A stretch of 34,216 nucleotides of DNA from an uncultured Lachnospiraceae bacterium (GCA_947629545.1 CANREE010000023.1:1-34216), one strand, 5' to 3'; counted from the stretch's first letter, positions 8,509-17,731 are shown. The notes: generated by a model not told the origin, from the sequence alone. Numbers and translations are program-made.

Positions 8509-8928
8509 TTACAGAGAAATCGTTACCTTCTCTTTCATACTTTCAGGAAGTGCATCGGCATCCCGGGATACACTTAATACAAAGGTCACATGGAACTTCT
8601 CTCCGATCTCCTCTAACGCATTGACCGTTTCTGTGATATCTTGTCCTTCCAGGCAGGCAAGCTTTAAAAAGCTGTCAAGATACATGATCTCGAGATCATG
8701 ATCCTGAGAAATGATCCCGCTGACAAAGCCAAGGAAACCCGAACTGTCATTAATATCGAAGCCCTTGACGTTAATCAGACGAATACGATTATTCAGCTCA
8801 TACATATGCTTGGAACTTTTATCCAGATAAACGATGGATCCTTTCGCTTCCTTGATTGCTGAATTTGCCTTGTCAAGCAGATACTTTGTCTTACCCTTTC
8901 CCTTGTCGCCTGCGATGATCTGCACCAT
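8509..8928 (-). CDS. Small P-loop NTPase-like protein of unknown function
   Basis: A 139-residue protein with an N-terminal Walker A motif GDKGKGKT (residues 7-14). A hydrophobic strand ending in Asp (LEIMYLDSF) could be Walker B. A RecA/AAA-like beta-alpha pattern runs throughout. There is no signal peptide or membrane segment, so it is presumably cytoplasmic. I do not recognise a named family. It is transcribed from its own promoter and closed by a strong hairpin, between the carboxypeptidase and the HlyD-like gene. AAGGAGG lies 8 nt before the ATG. NTP binding is well supported; the process served is unknown. Confidence 0.85.
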   Translation of the reverse strand: MVQIIAGDKGKGKTKYLLDKANSAIKEAKGSIVYLDKSSKHMYELNNRIRLINVKGFDINDSSGFLGFVSGIISQDHDLEIMYLDSFLKLACLEGQDITETVNALEEIGEKFHVTFVLSVSRDADALPESMKEKVTISL

Positions 8929-8984
8929 AATTTTGTCCTCCTTGCGTGATAGGTTGTATAGAAAAGTTATTATTTTCTAATTTA

Positions 8985-9013
8985 ATTATAATATATCCCG
9001 GCTGAAAAGGCAA
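8985..9013 (-). promoter_or_regulatory. Sigma-A-type promoter for the P-loop gene
   Basis: On the minus strand TTGCCT (-35) is followed by exactly 17 nt and TATAAT (-10). It lies between the carboxypeptidase stop and the P-loop gene start, in an AT-rich gap. Confidence 0.7.
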
Positions 9014-9016
9014 TCA

Positions 9017-10036
9017 CTAATTGCCGATCCGGGAAATTAACTTTGTCATATTTTCGTAAAGACTGTTCCGGTCAGGAGATTTCAGGACAACGGAAATATA
9101 TTCTCCTCCGTCGGCTTCGTCCCGTGTTGCCATGATCAGACAGCTGCCGGCCGCCTGAGTCGAACCGGTCTTGCCGGAAAACACGGTAAGACCGTCAGGG
9201 GTTTCCCGTTTTCCGATCAGGTACTGGTTGGTGTTATCCCAGGTCTGTGTGACAGGCGCACCCGCAGCGTCAGTATATGACGCCTGATAAGACAACGTGC
9301 CGGTCACTGTACGGAACTCCGGAAGCGTAAGGGCTTCACGATAAATTAAATACAGGTCGTAAGCGGTCGTATAGTGATTCTCATCTGTCAGGCCGTGCGG
9401 ATTTACAAAATGTGTGTCGACTGCGCCAAGCCGCCGCGCTTCCTCATTCATCATATCCGCAAACGCCTCGATACTGCCCGCGATATGTACCGCGATAGCC
9501 GCACCGGCGTCGTTGCCGGATGGAAGCATCAGTCCATAAAGAAGCTGCTCCAGTGTCAGACGGTCCCCGGGATGAATCCCACAGAGAGACGCGCCGGATT
9601 CTGTGATAACGGCGTCCTGCGTCACGGTCACTGTATCTGACAGATTACCGTACCGGATCGCAAGGATCGCTGTCATGATCTTGGTAATGCTGGCCGGATA
9701 CAGACGTTCAAAGGCATTTTTACTGTAAAGGGTCTCGTGCGAAGTCAGTCCGAAGACAGCGCCGGCTTCAGAACTGATCTCTTCGGTATCATAAATGGAT
9801 TCGTCCGTAATGACGCAGAGATCCCCGGCAAAAAGGCTGCCATATCCGGGATTCTCCCCTTCGCCTGCATATCCGGACAAGAGCGCATCCATATCCAGGC
9901 CTCTCTCTTCAAGGCGATAGGGATTCTCAAATTTTCGTTCCATGCAGCCTGTCAAAGACAGGGCCATCATCATAACGACGCAAAGAGAAACAATGCTGCC
10001 GGCGATGCGCCCGCCGCTTCGGAGCTCCTTCATCAT
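9017..10036 (-). CDS. D-alanyl-D-alanine carboxypeptidase (lipoprotein, PBP5-like)
   Basis: A 339-residue serine carboxypeptidase that removes the terminal D-Ala from peptidoglycan stems. All three penicillin-binding motifs are present: Ser116-x-x-Lys119 in YPASITKIM, SGN at 173-175, and KTG at 289-291. The N-terminus is a lipoprotein signal with lipobox LTGC (Cys31), so the enzyme is probably anchored to the outer membrane leaflet rather than by the usual C-terminal amphipathic helix. Two consecutive ATGs follow GGAGG; the second (10033) has the better 7-nt spacing. It sits 15 bp after mgsA at the end of the mre/min/rodA run. A DacF-like name is possible, but I do not assign a symbol. Confidence 0.95.
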   Translation of the reverse strand: MMKELRSGGRIAGSIVSLCVVMMMALSLTGCMERKFENPYRLEERGLDMDALLSGYAGEGENPGYGSLFAGDLCVITDESIYDTEEISSEAGAVFGLTSHETLYSKNAFERLYPASITKIMTAILAIRYGNLSDTVTVTQDAVITESGASLCGIHPGDRLTLEQLLYGLMLPSGNDAGAAIAVHIAGSIEAFADMMNEEARRLGAVDTHFVNPHGLTDENHYTTAYDLYLIYREALTLPEFRTVTGTLSYQASYTDAAGAPVTQTWDNTNQYLIGKRETPDGLTVFSGKTGSTQAAGSCLIMATRDEADGGEYISVVLKSPDRNSLYENMTKLISRIGN

Positions 10037-10051
10037 AACGCCTCCGGAAAA

Positions 10052-10447
10052 TTATTTGTACATCTCCCGCCATTCCAGATCGCCGTGCTCCAACGCTTTC
10101 ACCAGAAGCTCGCCAGTAGCCAGATTGGTTGCCACCGGGATATTGTGAAGGTCACACATGCGGATGATACTGCTTCCGTCAGGATCAGTCCTTTTCGGCG
10201 ACACCGGCTCCCGAAAGAAGATCACCAGATCAAGCTGGTCCTGCTCAATATCTGTACACATTTGTTCCGCGCCGCCCAGATGCCCGGCCAGATATTTGTG
10301 TACATTCAGATTCGTCACTTCCTCGATCAGCCGTCCGGTCGTGCCGGTGGCATAAAGGGAATGTCTGCTTAAAATCCCACGGTAGGCGATGCAGAAATTC
10401 TGCATCAGTTTTTTCTTGGAATCATGCGCGATCAGACCTACATTCAT
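10052..10447 (-). CDS. mgsA: Methylglyoxal synthase
   Basis: A 131-residue enzyme converting dihydroxyacetone phosphate to methylglyoxal and phosphate, a bypass relieving sugar-phosphate stress. Family landmarks: NVGLIAHDSKK at the N-terminus, YATGTTG phosphate-binding turn, HLGGAEQ, DLVIFFREP with the catalytic Asp, and the later HNIPVATNLATGE. The length is normal. AAGGAGG precedes the ATG, 13 bp after rodA. rodA-mgsA linkage recurs in Clostridia, although the functional reason is unclear. Confidence 0.96.
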   Translation of the reverse strand: MNVGLIAHDSKKKLMQNFCIAYRGILSRHSLYATGTTGRLIEEVTNLNVHKYLAGHLGGAEQMCTDIEQDQLDLVIFFREPVSPKRTDPDGSSIIRMCDLHNIPVATNLATGELLVKALEHGDLEWREMYK

Positions 10448-10460
10448 GTACGCTCCTCCT

Positions 10461-11582
10461 TCATTCGTTGTTAAACCTGCGCTGCAAACCTACATTCAGT
10501 ACTACACCCATACCTATAAAGAGGCTCAGTAAAGAGCTGACACCGGAACTGATGAACGGCAGCGGCAGACCTGTGTTTGGAAAGATAGCCGTGGCAACGG
10601 CAATATTGGCAAAACTCTGAAACCCCAACAGAGTCGCCATACCGACACAGATCATCCGGCCTGACAGGTCCGAAGCCCTCATAGCCATGATCAAACACTC
10701 GCTTATCAGGATAAGATACAGGGCAATGACGACTAAAGCGCCGACAAACCCGAACTCTTCTCCGATGATGGCAAAAATAAAATCATTCTGCTCTTCCACC
10801 AGGAAATTCCCTGCCTTTACGGACAAAATCCCGGTGTTGTTCCATCCCTTTCCCCATAACTGCCCGGAACCGATAGCCATGATGGAATTCTCCTGCTGGT
10901 AATATGTCTCCGAATAAAGCTCCGGATTCTGCCAGGACAGGATACGGTTAGCCTGATACTGTTTCAGAAACGGGATCATACCGTTCTGGAGCAGATAAAA
11001 CAGCAGGAAGATCCCGGGTATCACAACCGCCAGTACGCCGATGATCCATTTATAACTGATGCCTGCCGCAAACACGATCGCGGCCACAACGATCGTCAGG
11101 ACGATCAGTGTGGACAGGTTCGGCTGCATATAGATCAGCACGGCCGGAACCGCAAACAGCAGGGCCGCCGCCAACACCACGGTGAAGCGGTTGATCTTCT
11201 CCTGATACCGTTCGAAATACCAGGAGAAGAACAAAATAATACCGATCTTGACGAACTCTGATGGCTGAATCTGTCCGATGACCGGCAGCTGCAGCCATCT
11301 CGTGGAAATACCGCGGCTGCGGCCGAACAGGATCACGGCTGCCAGAAACGCCACACATACCAGATAGATCACATAATGGAAGGACAGGATCCAGTGATAG
11401 TCGATCAGGGATAACACCAAAGCAAGGAACAGTCCTACGCCAATACCCATGAGCTGCTTATTCACAGTCCCCTGATTCTGGTTTGTTGCACTGTAGATCG
11501 CCATCAGGCCAATAACGCTTAATACCGTCATATATAAGATCAGACGAAAATTGTACTTTCGAAAATGGTAGTCAAAAAACAT
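10461..11582 (-). CDS. rodA: SEDS peptidoglycan glycosyltransferase RodA
   Basis: A 373-residue polytopic membrane protein of the SEDS family, which polymerises lipid II for lateral wall growth together with a class B PBP. About ten hydrophobic segments are visible. Diagnostic motifs are the NDFIFAIIGEEFGF loop and the FPNTGLPLPFISSGVSS signature of FtsW/RodA. It is assigned to RodA rather than FtsW because it shares an operon with mreC, mreD and a PBP2-type transpeptidase. The start is 1 bp after the minE stop, with AAGGGA about 10 nt upstream. Confidence 0.94.
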   Translation of the reverse strand: MFFDYHFRKYNFRLILYMTVLSVIGLMAIYSATNQNQGTVNKQLMGIGVGLFLALVLSLIDYHWILSFHYVIYLVCVAFLAAVILFGRSRGISTRWLQLPVIGQIQPSEFVKIGIILFFSWYFERYQEKINRFTVVLAAALLFAVPAVLIYMQPNLSTLIVLTIVVAAIVFAAGISYKWIIGVLAVVIPGIFLLFYLLQNGMIPFLKQYQANRILSWQNPELYSETYYQQENSIMAIGSGQLWGKGWNNTGILSVKAGNFLVEEQNDFIFAIIGEEFGFVGALVVIALYLILISECLIMAMRASDLSGRMICVGMATLLGFQSFANIAVATAIFPNTGLPLPFISSGVSSLLSLFIGMGVVLNVGLQRRFNNE

Positions 11583-11583
11583 C

Positions 11584-11883
11584 CTAACATATTCCCTTCA
11601 GTCGAAAACTCTTTAACGGTATTACCGCACAGAGCGCCGGGAGATCACCGGCGTACAGCCTGTCCTCAGCATTCCTGCCGACCGGCCGGCGGATACGCAC
11701 TTCCATCTGCGACGCGTCCACATCCAGATACCTTGAGATTACGCGGCAGATATCTTCTCTTAACATCGCAAGCGTCTCCGGCGGGAACCCGCTTCGGTCA
11801 GCTGCCAGAAGGAACCGCAGCCGCTTCGCGGCAACCTCGCCTGAACATTTCCGATACGGTGACGCCGATCGAATGTGTTCCAT
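11584..11883 (-). CDS. minE: Cell division topological specificity factor MinE
   Basis: A 99-residue MinE, which stimulates MinD ATPase and drives pole-to-pole oscillation of MinCD. The family core is readable: AAKRLRFLLAADRSG, then LREDICRVISRYLDVD and MEVRI. The N-terminus is more basic than average and an extension follows the core. Its presence means this organism uses the oscillating Min system rather than DivIVA/MinJ alone. AAGGAGG lies 7 nt before the ATG. minD ends 14 bp upstream and rodA begins 1 bp downstream. Confidence 0.92.
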   Translation of the reverse strand: MEHIRSASPYRKCSGEVAAKRLRFLLAADRSGFPPETLAMLREDICRVISRYLDVDASQMEVRIRRPVGRNAEDRLYAGDLPALCAVIPLKSFRLKGIC

Positions 11884-11897
11884 CGTACAACCTCCTT

Positions 11898-12689
11898 CTA
11901 TGCTCTCCGAAGGAGGTTTGTCAGGCGGCCGAACAGTCCGAACGAAACATTCGGAAGCGTGAGCGGCACATCCTCGCCCAGAAGACGTCTGCAGATATCC
12001 AGAAATGCCTGTCCCGCCGGAGTATCTGTACCTGCCAGCGGTTCTCCCTGATTCGTGGAGATCACGATCGCTTCATCATCCGGGATCGCGCCGATAAGCG
12101 GCACGGCCAGAATATCCATGACATCGTCCACTGACATCATATCTCCCCTGCGCACCATATCCTGACGCACACGGTTGACGATCAGGTGTATGCTCTTCAT
12201 CTGCCCGGCATCCAAAAGCCCGATAATACGATCGGCATCGCGGATCGCAGATACCTCCGGTGTTGTCACTACCAGAGCCCGGTCGGCGCCTGCTACGGCA
12301 TTCTTATATCCCTGCTCGATCCCGGCCGGACAGTCAAGCAGTATGTAATCGAAATCACCCTGTAAATCTTCCACCAGTTTTCTCATCTGTTCCGGGTTCA
12401 CCGCTGATTTGTCCCTGGTCTGTGCAGACGGGAGCAGATACAGGTTCGGATATCTCTTGTCTCTTATCAGGGCCTGCTTCATTCGGCAGTTCCCCTCCAC
12501 CACATCAACCAGATTGTAAACGATCCGGTTCTCAAGCCCCATAACGACATCCAGATTGCGCAGTCCGATATCCGTGTCGATCATCACGGTACGTTTGCCA
12601 AGGATGGCCAGGCCTGTCCCGATGTTGGCAGAGGTTGTGGTTTTTCCCACCCCGCCTTTTCCGGAGGTAACAACAATGACTTCACTCAT
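11898..12689 (-). CDS. minD: Septum site-determining ATPase MinD
   Basis: A 263-residue ParA/MinD-type ATPase that recruits MinC to the membrane. The deviant Walker A SGKGGVGKTT is at the N-terminus. DTDIGLRNLDVVMG and DYILLDCPAGIE follow. The C-terminus ends in an amphipathic FGLFGRLTNLLRRA membrane-targeting helix. The ATG at 12689 is chosen because GGAGG lies 8 nt upstream; the TTG at 12704 overlaps this RBS. A 126-bp gap with a promoter-like element separates it from minC. Confidence 0.96.
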   Translation of the reverse strand: MSEVIVVTSGKGGVGKTTTSANIGTGLAILGKRTVMIDTDIGLRNLDVVMGLENRIVYNLVDVVEGNCRMKQALIRDKRYPNLYLLPSAQTRDKSAVNPEQMRKLVEDLQGDFDYILLDCPAGIEQGYKNAVAGADRALVVTTPEVSAIRDADRIIGLLDAGQMKSIHLIVNRVRQDMVRRGDMMSVDDVMDILAVPLIGAIPDDEAIVISTNQGEPLAGTDTPAGQAFLDICRRLLGEDVPLTLPNVSFGLFGRLTNLLRRA

Positions 12690-12760
12690 AAGCGTTTCCT
12701 CCAAAAATAAGCTGTCACGGATATTCTACCCTATCTTTATGGATATTTCCAGTATCATTT

Positions 12761-12789
12761 TATATAATTTTGTGAATATTTTTTGTCTA
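12761..12789 (-). promoter_or_regulatory. Possible promoter for minDE-rodA-mgsA
   Basis: On the minus strand TAGACA, a 17-nt spacer and TATATA occur in the AT-rich minC-minD gap. Both hexamers deviate from consensus, so it is only plausible. It would let minDE be expressed independently of the upstream mre genes. Confidence 0.45.
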
Positions 12790-12815
12790 AGACGACGATG
12801 CCGTTTTTCGGTTTC

Positions 12816-13466
12816 TCAGCCAAACAGGCCTTTCCGCATACTGCGAATGCAGATCTTTTCGTCTTCCACGCTTACGACGACCGGGCCTTTCGCAAGACGC
12901 TTTCCCTTTTCTGAGCAATGCGCCTCGAAATCGGCGATTTTAAGGGCCGACGGCGCCATCTCCATGGCCGCCACGATCGCCTCGGAGTTGCCGGAAATGC
13001 CGGCGGCGACAGAACCGAATAAATCTCCGATCACGACGATATGGCCCTTGGAGACGACCCTGGCACCTTTTTCCACGTTTCCGATAACAACGACGCTGGT
13101 CTCGGCTTCAAGGCTCTCACCCGATTTCAGTGTTCCGCGGTAGAACTGGCCGCCTGCAGCGGATATTTCCATCAGCTTTTCGTTGAGGGCCTTTTCACAT
13201 TTCCTCGTACGCTCCAGATCCTGATCCAGAAGGCAAAGGATCTCGATGTCCGAATTGCCCATGATCACATTGACCAGCGAATACTCTTCTTCCGGCGACA
13301 GTTCCCTTCCTGCAAACGTCAGGGTCATCTGCACGGATCCCCAGAATCTGGCGCTCTCCCTGAACTTGGCGGCCACATCCTGCAGAAGCTGTTCAAACGG
13401 CAGCTGCGGATCCAGAATTACCGTCATGCCTGATCGGTTGCTCTTGATCACTACAGAACTTTTCAT
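12816..13466 (-). CDS. minC: Septum site-determining protein MinC
   Basis: A 216-residue FtsZ inhibitor. The N-terminal domain (about 1-100) precedes the C-terminal MinC beta-helix at about 110-210, with repeated turns: YRGTLKSGESLEAETSVVVIG, GARVVSKGHIVVIGDLFGSV, then ISGNSEAIVAAMEMAPSALK. This beta-helix binds MinD and dimerises. AAGGAGG precedes the ATG, 17 bp after the PBP2 stop. It is followed by minD and minE, the complete Min system. Confidence 0.94.
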   Translation of the reverse strand: MKSSVVIKSNRSGMTVILDPQLPFEQLLQDVAAKFRESARFWGSVQMTLTFAGRELSPEEEYSLVNVIMGNSDIEILCLLDQDLERTRKCEKALNEKLMEISAAGGQFYRGTLKSGESLEAETSVVVIGNVEKGARVVSKGHIVVIGDLFGSVAAGISGNSEAIVAAMEMAPSALKIADFEAHCSEKGKRLAKGPVVVSVEDEKICIRSMRKGLFG

Positions 13467-13483
13467 GATATTCTTCCTCCTTT

Positions 13484-16375
13484 TTAATCGCCGACAACGA
13501 TATCGGTCGCGTCCAGGGCGCCGGTATTCATAATATAATCCAGATCCGTATAACCGTAATAAAGACGGTACACGTTCTTGGCTACGGCGGCCGCTTCTGC
13601 GGAACTGTAGCCATATGGTATATTCACGGTCACACTGATCTCAGGATTCTCATAGGGACCGTAGGAAATGAAGAACGCATGGTTGCCGCGGGCATTCTCC
13701 TGGGCGGTACCGGTCTTTCCGGCGATATCCACCTCGAGATCGCGGAAAATGGATTTCACGGATCCGAGTGCGATCACATTACGCATGCCCTGTTGAACCG
13801 TGTTCCATGTGGAATCGTCCACCTGAATCTGGTTGGAGATCTCCGGTACATATTCCTGAATGATATTACCGTCCGCTTCCGCGATATGGTCGATCAGGCT
13901 CAGTTCAAAGACGCTGCCGCGGTTGGCAAGTGCCGTCACATAGCGTGACAGCTGGACGTTCGTATAAGCATGGGTACCCTGCCCCATTGCAGAACGTTCC
14001 GGGTCCATATCCGAAAGACTGGGCGCGTTCTCCTCGATCTCAATGCCGGAGGTGTGGTCCAGACCGAACATGGCGGCATATTTCTGGATCACCTTCAGAC
14101 CGGTATCAGTGGAGTAAACGCCGTTTTCATCGGTAGAAAGCCGGTGTGCCAGTTCCGCGAAGAAATAGTTACAGGACTCCTGAATGCCTTCGGTGATCGT
14201 CAGTTTCCCATGCTTGCCGGGATAGATCCAGCAGCGGATCGGATTCGTAATGTCTGTATAGCGGCCGGTACATTCGATCTCTTCACTGATAGAAACGACT
14301 TTCTCCTCCAGAGCCGCGATCGCCGTGATGGGTTTAAAGGTAGAACCCGGCGCTTTAAGCGCCTGGGTGGCGTTATTATAAAACGGTCTGGATAAGTCAT
14401 TATTCAGCTGGTTAAAGTAGACCGGATCCACACTTCCGCTCATCCGATTGTTGTCATAGCTGGGATAGGTGACCACAGCGAGGACCTTTCCGCTCTTAAT
14501 GTCTACGACCGTACAACCGGCAGTACACGGATCCAGCGCCAGTTGGGCCGGTGTGATCTCCAGCTTGGTGATTTTGTCGATCATAAAATCGAACGCATAA
14601 TCCTCTCCGTTTGCATGAAGCTGACGGACCTGTTCTTCATCATACGGCAGCACACCCTGGGAATAAAGCGCCAGGCACAGTTCCTTTCCGGTAACGATAT
14701 TCTGATCTACCAGATAACGGTAGATCCGTTTTGTAAAGGCGGTATCGTCCCTGATCGCATCGATCACATATTTCTTAAGTGTTTGGAAACTGTTGTCCGC
14801 GCTGGAGTATTTATGCTCTGTCTCCAGTTTTGTCGTATCGACCCAGCTGCCGGATATACCGGAGTAGAGATAATCGCGAAGACTGATCGTCCCCTCATTC
14901 CATGCGACAGTTTCCCTGCTTTCCGGATCGATCAGGTCGCGCTTTATGATCCCGACGGTTTCTCCCGACAGATAGGAAAAAATGAAATTCATATATGCGC
15001 GCATATCTTCAGGAAGATCAGAAAGCGCAGGCGCGTTCGGATCGTCTAACTGCGCCTCGATATCCGCCAGAATCTGCTCGCGGGACGCCGTGTATTTCCC
15101 ATAGATCTGCCGTTCGACTTCGTCAGCCTCCTCTCCTGCCAGATGGTTCAGGGAAAGGACGTTGTTATTAATCAGCTGATAGTAGGCGTCTTTAATGGAG
15201 ATCTTGATCTTACTCGAATCCCTGTTTTCCTCTTCCGTCACTTCCCGGTTTACGAGATGGGATACCAGAACGCCGGCCAGCTGTTGTTCCAAAAGATGGT
15301 AAATGCCCTTCTGGAGATCGCTGCGTATCGTCAGATAAATGTCGTCGCCGGCCTGCGGTTCTGTGGAATCGTTTTCCACCTTCAGGATCTGGCCGTAACT
15401 GTCCACATACATATTGGTGACGCCCTTCTGCCCGTGGAGAACGGATTCCATCGATGCTTCCACGCCGGTTCGTCCAACGATATCATTGGCGTCGTAACTG
15501 GGATCCTGTTCCTGCAGAGACTGCAGCTGTTCTGTCTGGACCTTGCCTGTATAGCCGATGATCGGTGCGAAATAGACGGCGTCGTTGTAGACGCGCACTG
15601 TGGATTCCGCGATCTCCACGCCATCCATATCCGCCGTATGTTCCAGAATGTCCGCAACCGTTTCCTGGGAAATGTGGTCTGATACATTGACCGTCATATA
15701 TTTGCGGTAGGCAATCAGCGACAGGGCGTAGCGCAGATGTGCGATCTGAAGGGCTTCGCGGTCTGTAAGGACGATGGCGTTGCCTTTCTTATCTTTCAGG
15801 CCGTCCAGATCATAACCATAGCGGCTTTTGGAGCGCAGCTTCGCAAGAAGTTCCGCAGCAGTGACATTCGATGGATATTCGCCGCCGGCATCATCCAGCT
15901 TATCAACGGAAGTCAGGCCATAAAAGTCACGCAGGAAGCGCTTTCTGGCTGCTTCCGAGGCAGATGTATAGACCAGATTGCCTTCGGCGTCAAAACCGAT
16001 CTCAAGCTTGGGAACTACCGTTTCGCCGTGCTTGTCCAGAATGCGGATCAGATTATAAAGCATCAGGTTCATATCCTGATTGTTCTTGTAGACGCCGGTA
16101 TCCCGGAGCGTAACGGAATAAGACAGTTCATTGTAAGCCAGAAGGTTCCCGTCCGCGTCATAAATATTGCCCCTTGTACCCGGCGTCGTTATCGACCGGT
16201 ACGTAGTGGTCACATAATCGTCAAGGTACTTTTCCCCATCAATGATCTGCAGGTGAAAAAGCCTTCCGACCAGAGCCGCGAACATTCCGACAAAAATCAC
16301 AAACAGCAGAAAAAGCCTGGATGCAACCAGGCGTCTCAAAAGTTCTGAGATAATCTCGAGAATTTCCTTAAACAA
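13484..16375 (-). CDS. Class B penicillin-binding protein 2 (elongasome transpeptidase), unusually long
   Basis: A transpeptidase of about 963 residues that cross-links peptidoglycan with RodA. An N-terminal membrane anchor (ASRLFLLFVIFVGMFAALVG) is followed by the PBP-dimer domain and the transpeptidase domain. Active-site motifs are Ser678 in APGSTFKP, Ser734-Cys-Asn736 and Lys887-Thr-Gly. About 260 extra residues (about 352-615) lie between the DLQK segment and the start of the transpeptidase domain, making it far longer than typical PBP2 (about 600-720). The start is uncertain: I prefer TTG at 16375 (GGGAGG 9 nt upstream), but ATG at 16399 is possible. It overlaps the end of mreD. mrdA/pbpA naming is likely but not assigned. 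Confidence 0.93.
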   Translation of the reverse strand: MFKEILEIISELLRRLVASRLFLLFVIFVGMFAALVGRLFHLQIIDGEKYLDDYVTTTYRSITTPGTRGNIYDADGNLLAYNELSYSVTLRDTGVYKNNQDMNLMLYNLIRILDKHGETVVPKLEIGFDAEGNLVYTSASEAARKRFLRDFYGLTSVDKLDDAGGEYPSNVTAAELLAKLRSKSRYGYDLDGLKDKKGNAIVLTDREALQIAHLRYALSLIAYRKYMTVNVSDHISQETVADILEHTADMDGVEIAESTVRVYNDAVYFAPIIGYTGKVQTEQLQSLQEQDPSYDANDIVGRTGVEASMESVLHGQKGVTNMYVDSYGQILKVENDSTEPQAGDDIYLTIRSDLQKGIYHLLEQQLAGVLVSHLVNREVTEEENRDSSKIKISIKDAYYQLINNNVLSLNHLAGEEADEVERQIYGKYTASREQILADIEAQLDDPNAPALSDLPEDMRAYMNFIFSYLSGETVGIIKRDLIDPESRETVAWNEGTISLRDYLYSGISGSWVDTTKLETEHKYSSADNSFQTLKKYVIDAIRDDTAFTKRIYRYLVDQNIVTGKELCLALYSQGVLPYDEEQVRQLHANGEDYAFDFMIDKITKLEITPAQLALDPCTAGCTVVDIKSGKVLAVVTYPSYDNNRMSGSVDPVYFNQLNNDLSRPFYNNATQALKAPGSTFKPITAIAALEEKVVSISEEIECTGRYTDITNPIRCWIYPGKHGKLTITEGIQESCNYFFAELAHRLSTDENGVYSTDTGLKVIQKYAAMFGLDHTSGIEIEENAPSLSDMDPERSAMGQGTHAYTNVQLSRYVTALANRGSVFELSLIDHIAEADGNIIQEYVPEISNQIQVDDSTWNTVQQGMRNVIALGSVKSIFRDLEVDIAGKTGTAQENARGNHAFFISYGPYENPEISVTVNIPYGYSSAEAAAVAKNVYRLYYGYTDLDYIMNTGALDATDIVVGD

Positions 16376-16886
16376 AGGTGGTATCCCTCCCGCTCTCATA
16401 AGCCCTGAGCTTTCTGTTAATATACAAAAGCAGCCGGTAAAGGAACAAAGTGGTGACTACGGTGAAAATCGTCTCCGGCACCATCAGTTCCCGGAAATAA
16501 TACATAAAATCCAGCCGTCCCCGGATCAGGAACCGGAACACATACACATACAGGTTGTAGGCCAGTTCGTTGACAATACTCAACACCAGCGGAATGGTGA
16601 CAAAATCTTCATAAAAATACTTTGTACAGCTTCCGTTGCCGTATCCGACATACACATAAAAGAGCGTATAAAAACCGAACGGTCCGCTGTAAAACAGATC
16701 CAGCAGGATTCCTGCCAGCAGTCCGTAAATCATTCCCATTCTCCTTCCGTCCATAAAGGCGAAAGAAAACGTCAGGATCAACAGAAGGTTCGGCGTGGAT
16801 ACCAGTACCGGGATCAGAGGGAAAACGCAGTTCTGGATCGTGAACGCCGTCAGGATCAGAATAACATTGACAAGCGTACGCTTCAT
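16368..16886 (-). CDS. mreD: Rod shape-determining protein MreD
   Basis: A 172-residue integral membrane protein with about five hydrophobic segments, matching MreD in size and in the FMDGRRMGMIYGLLAGILLDLFYSG region. MreD links MreC to the elongation machinery. Its ATG overlaps the mreC stop by 4 bp (ATGA) and its stop overlaps the start of the PBP2 gene, so the three are translationally coupled. MreD is poorly conserved, so position supports the call as much as sequence does. Confidence 0.9.
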   Translation of the reverse strand: MKRTLVNVILILTAFTIQNCVFPLIPVLVSTPNLLLILTFSFAFMDGRRMGMIYGLLAGILLDLFYSGPFGFYTLFYVYVGYGNGSCTKYFYEDFVTIPLVLSIVNELAYNLYVYVFRFLIRGRLDFMYYFRELMVPETIFTVVTTLFLYRLLLYINRKLRAYESGRDTTFV

Positions 16887-17731
16887 GATCCCACCTCCGG
16901 ATCGGCAGTTTCCTTCACGTCAGTGATGATCAGGACTTCACGAAGATTATGGAATTCAGCCACCGGTACCAGATAACCGGAGCTTGTCAGTTGGTTGTTA
17001 TCCAATGTAATATCCTTGGCATAACCGATGAGGATACCCGGCAGATAGCTGGAACTGATATTCGAAGTAACGATCCGGTCGCCGTCCTTCACGTCGCCGT
17101 CCTTCTGGATATTGGAGAGAGTCAGGCGCCCTTCGCGGTAAAGCGTCAGGTCGCCGCCTACGATACAGGTGTCCCCGGATTGGAGCGCCATCGCGCTAAC
17201 GCGGCTGGAGTCGTCAATGATCGACCGAACCGTGGCATAATGGGCGCCCACATCGGTCACAATGCCGACCAGCCCGCCGCCTGCCAGTACATTATTTCCT
17301 TCCCGGATGCCATCGGCAGAGCCCTTATCCACACGAAAGACCTGAAACCAGTCGCCGGAATCATTTGCAATCACGCGGGCCGCGGTCTTCTCATACTGCA
17401 TATATTCCCGGTCAAGATCATAAAGCTCGCGGAGCCTGTCCAGTTCAAAGACTTCCGAGGTGAGGCGGTTATTCTCCTCTGTCAGGGCCGCGATCTGATC
17501 CCGAAGTTCCGCATTCTCCCTGAGCGCCGTCTTTAGCTTCGAATAATCGGCCACACCGTCATAAAGAAGTACGCCTGCCCGGTTAACACCGGATTGGATC
17601 GGCGTCACCAGATAACCGACTGCGGTACGCAAAGGAGCCAGCCACTGATCGGTAAAAGTAGTAACAACGATCAGCAGCAGGCAGCAGACGGTAATAGCGA
17701 TCAGAATATAGCGGTTATATTTGGATTCCAT
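16883..17731 (-). CDS. mreC: Rod shape-determining protein MreC
   Basis: A 282-residue bitopic protein. A single N-terminal transmembrane segment (about 8-25) is followed by a coiled coil at about 65-110, with the family's AENAELRDQIAALTEENNRL-like region. Two beta-barrel domains then carry AARVIANDSGDW, NNVLAGGGLVGIVTDVG and SSYLPGILIGYAK. It scaffolds the elongasome outside the membrane. The ATG overlaps the radC stop by one base (TAATG). mreB, normally immediately upstream of mreC, is not present here. Confidence 0.95.
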   Translation of the reverse strand: MESKYNRYILIAITVCCLLLIVVTTFTDQWLAPLRTAVGYLVTPIQSGVNRAGVLLYDGVADYSKLKTALRENAELRDQIAALTEENNRLTSEVFELDRLRELYDLDREYMQYEKTAARVIANDSGDWFQVFRVDKGSADGIREGNNVLAGGGLVGIVTDVGAHYATVRSIIDDSSRVSAMALQSGDTCIVGGDLTLYREGRLTLSNIQKDGDVKDGDRIVTSNISSSYLPGILIGYAKDITLDNNQLTSSGYLVPVAEFHNLREVLIITDVKETADPEVGS

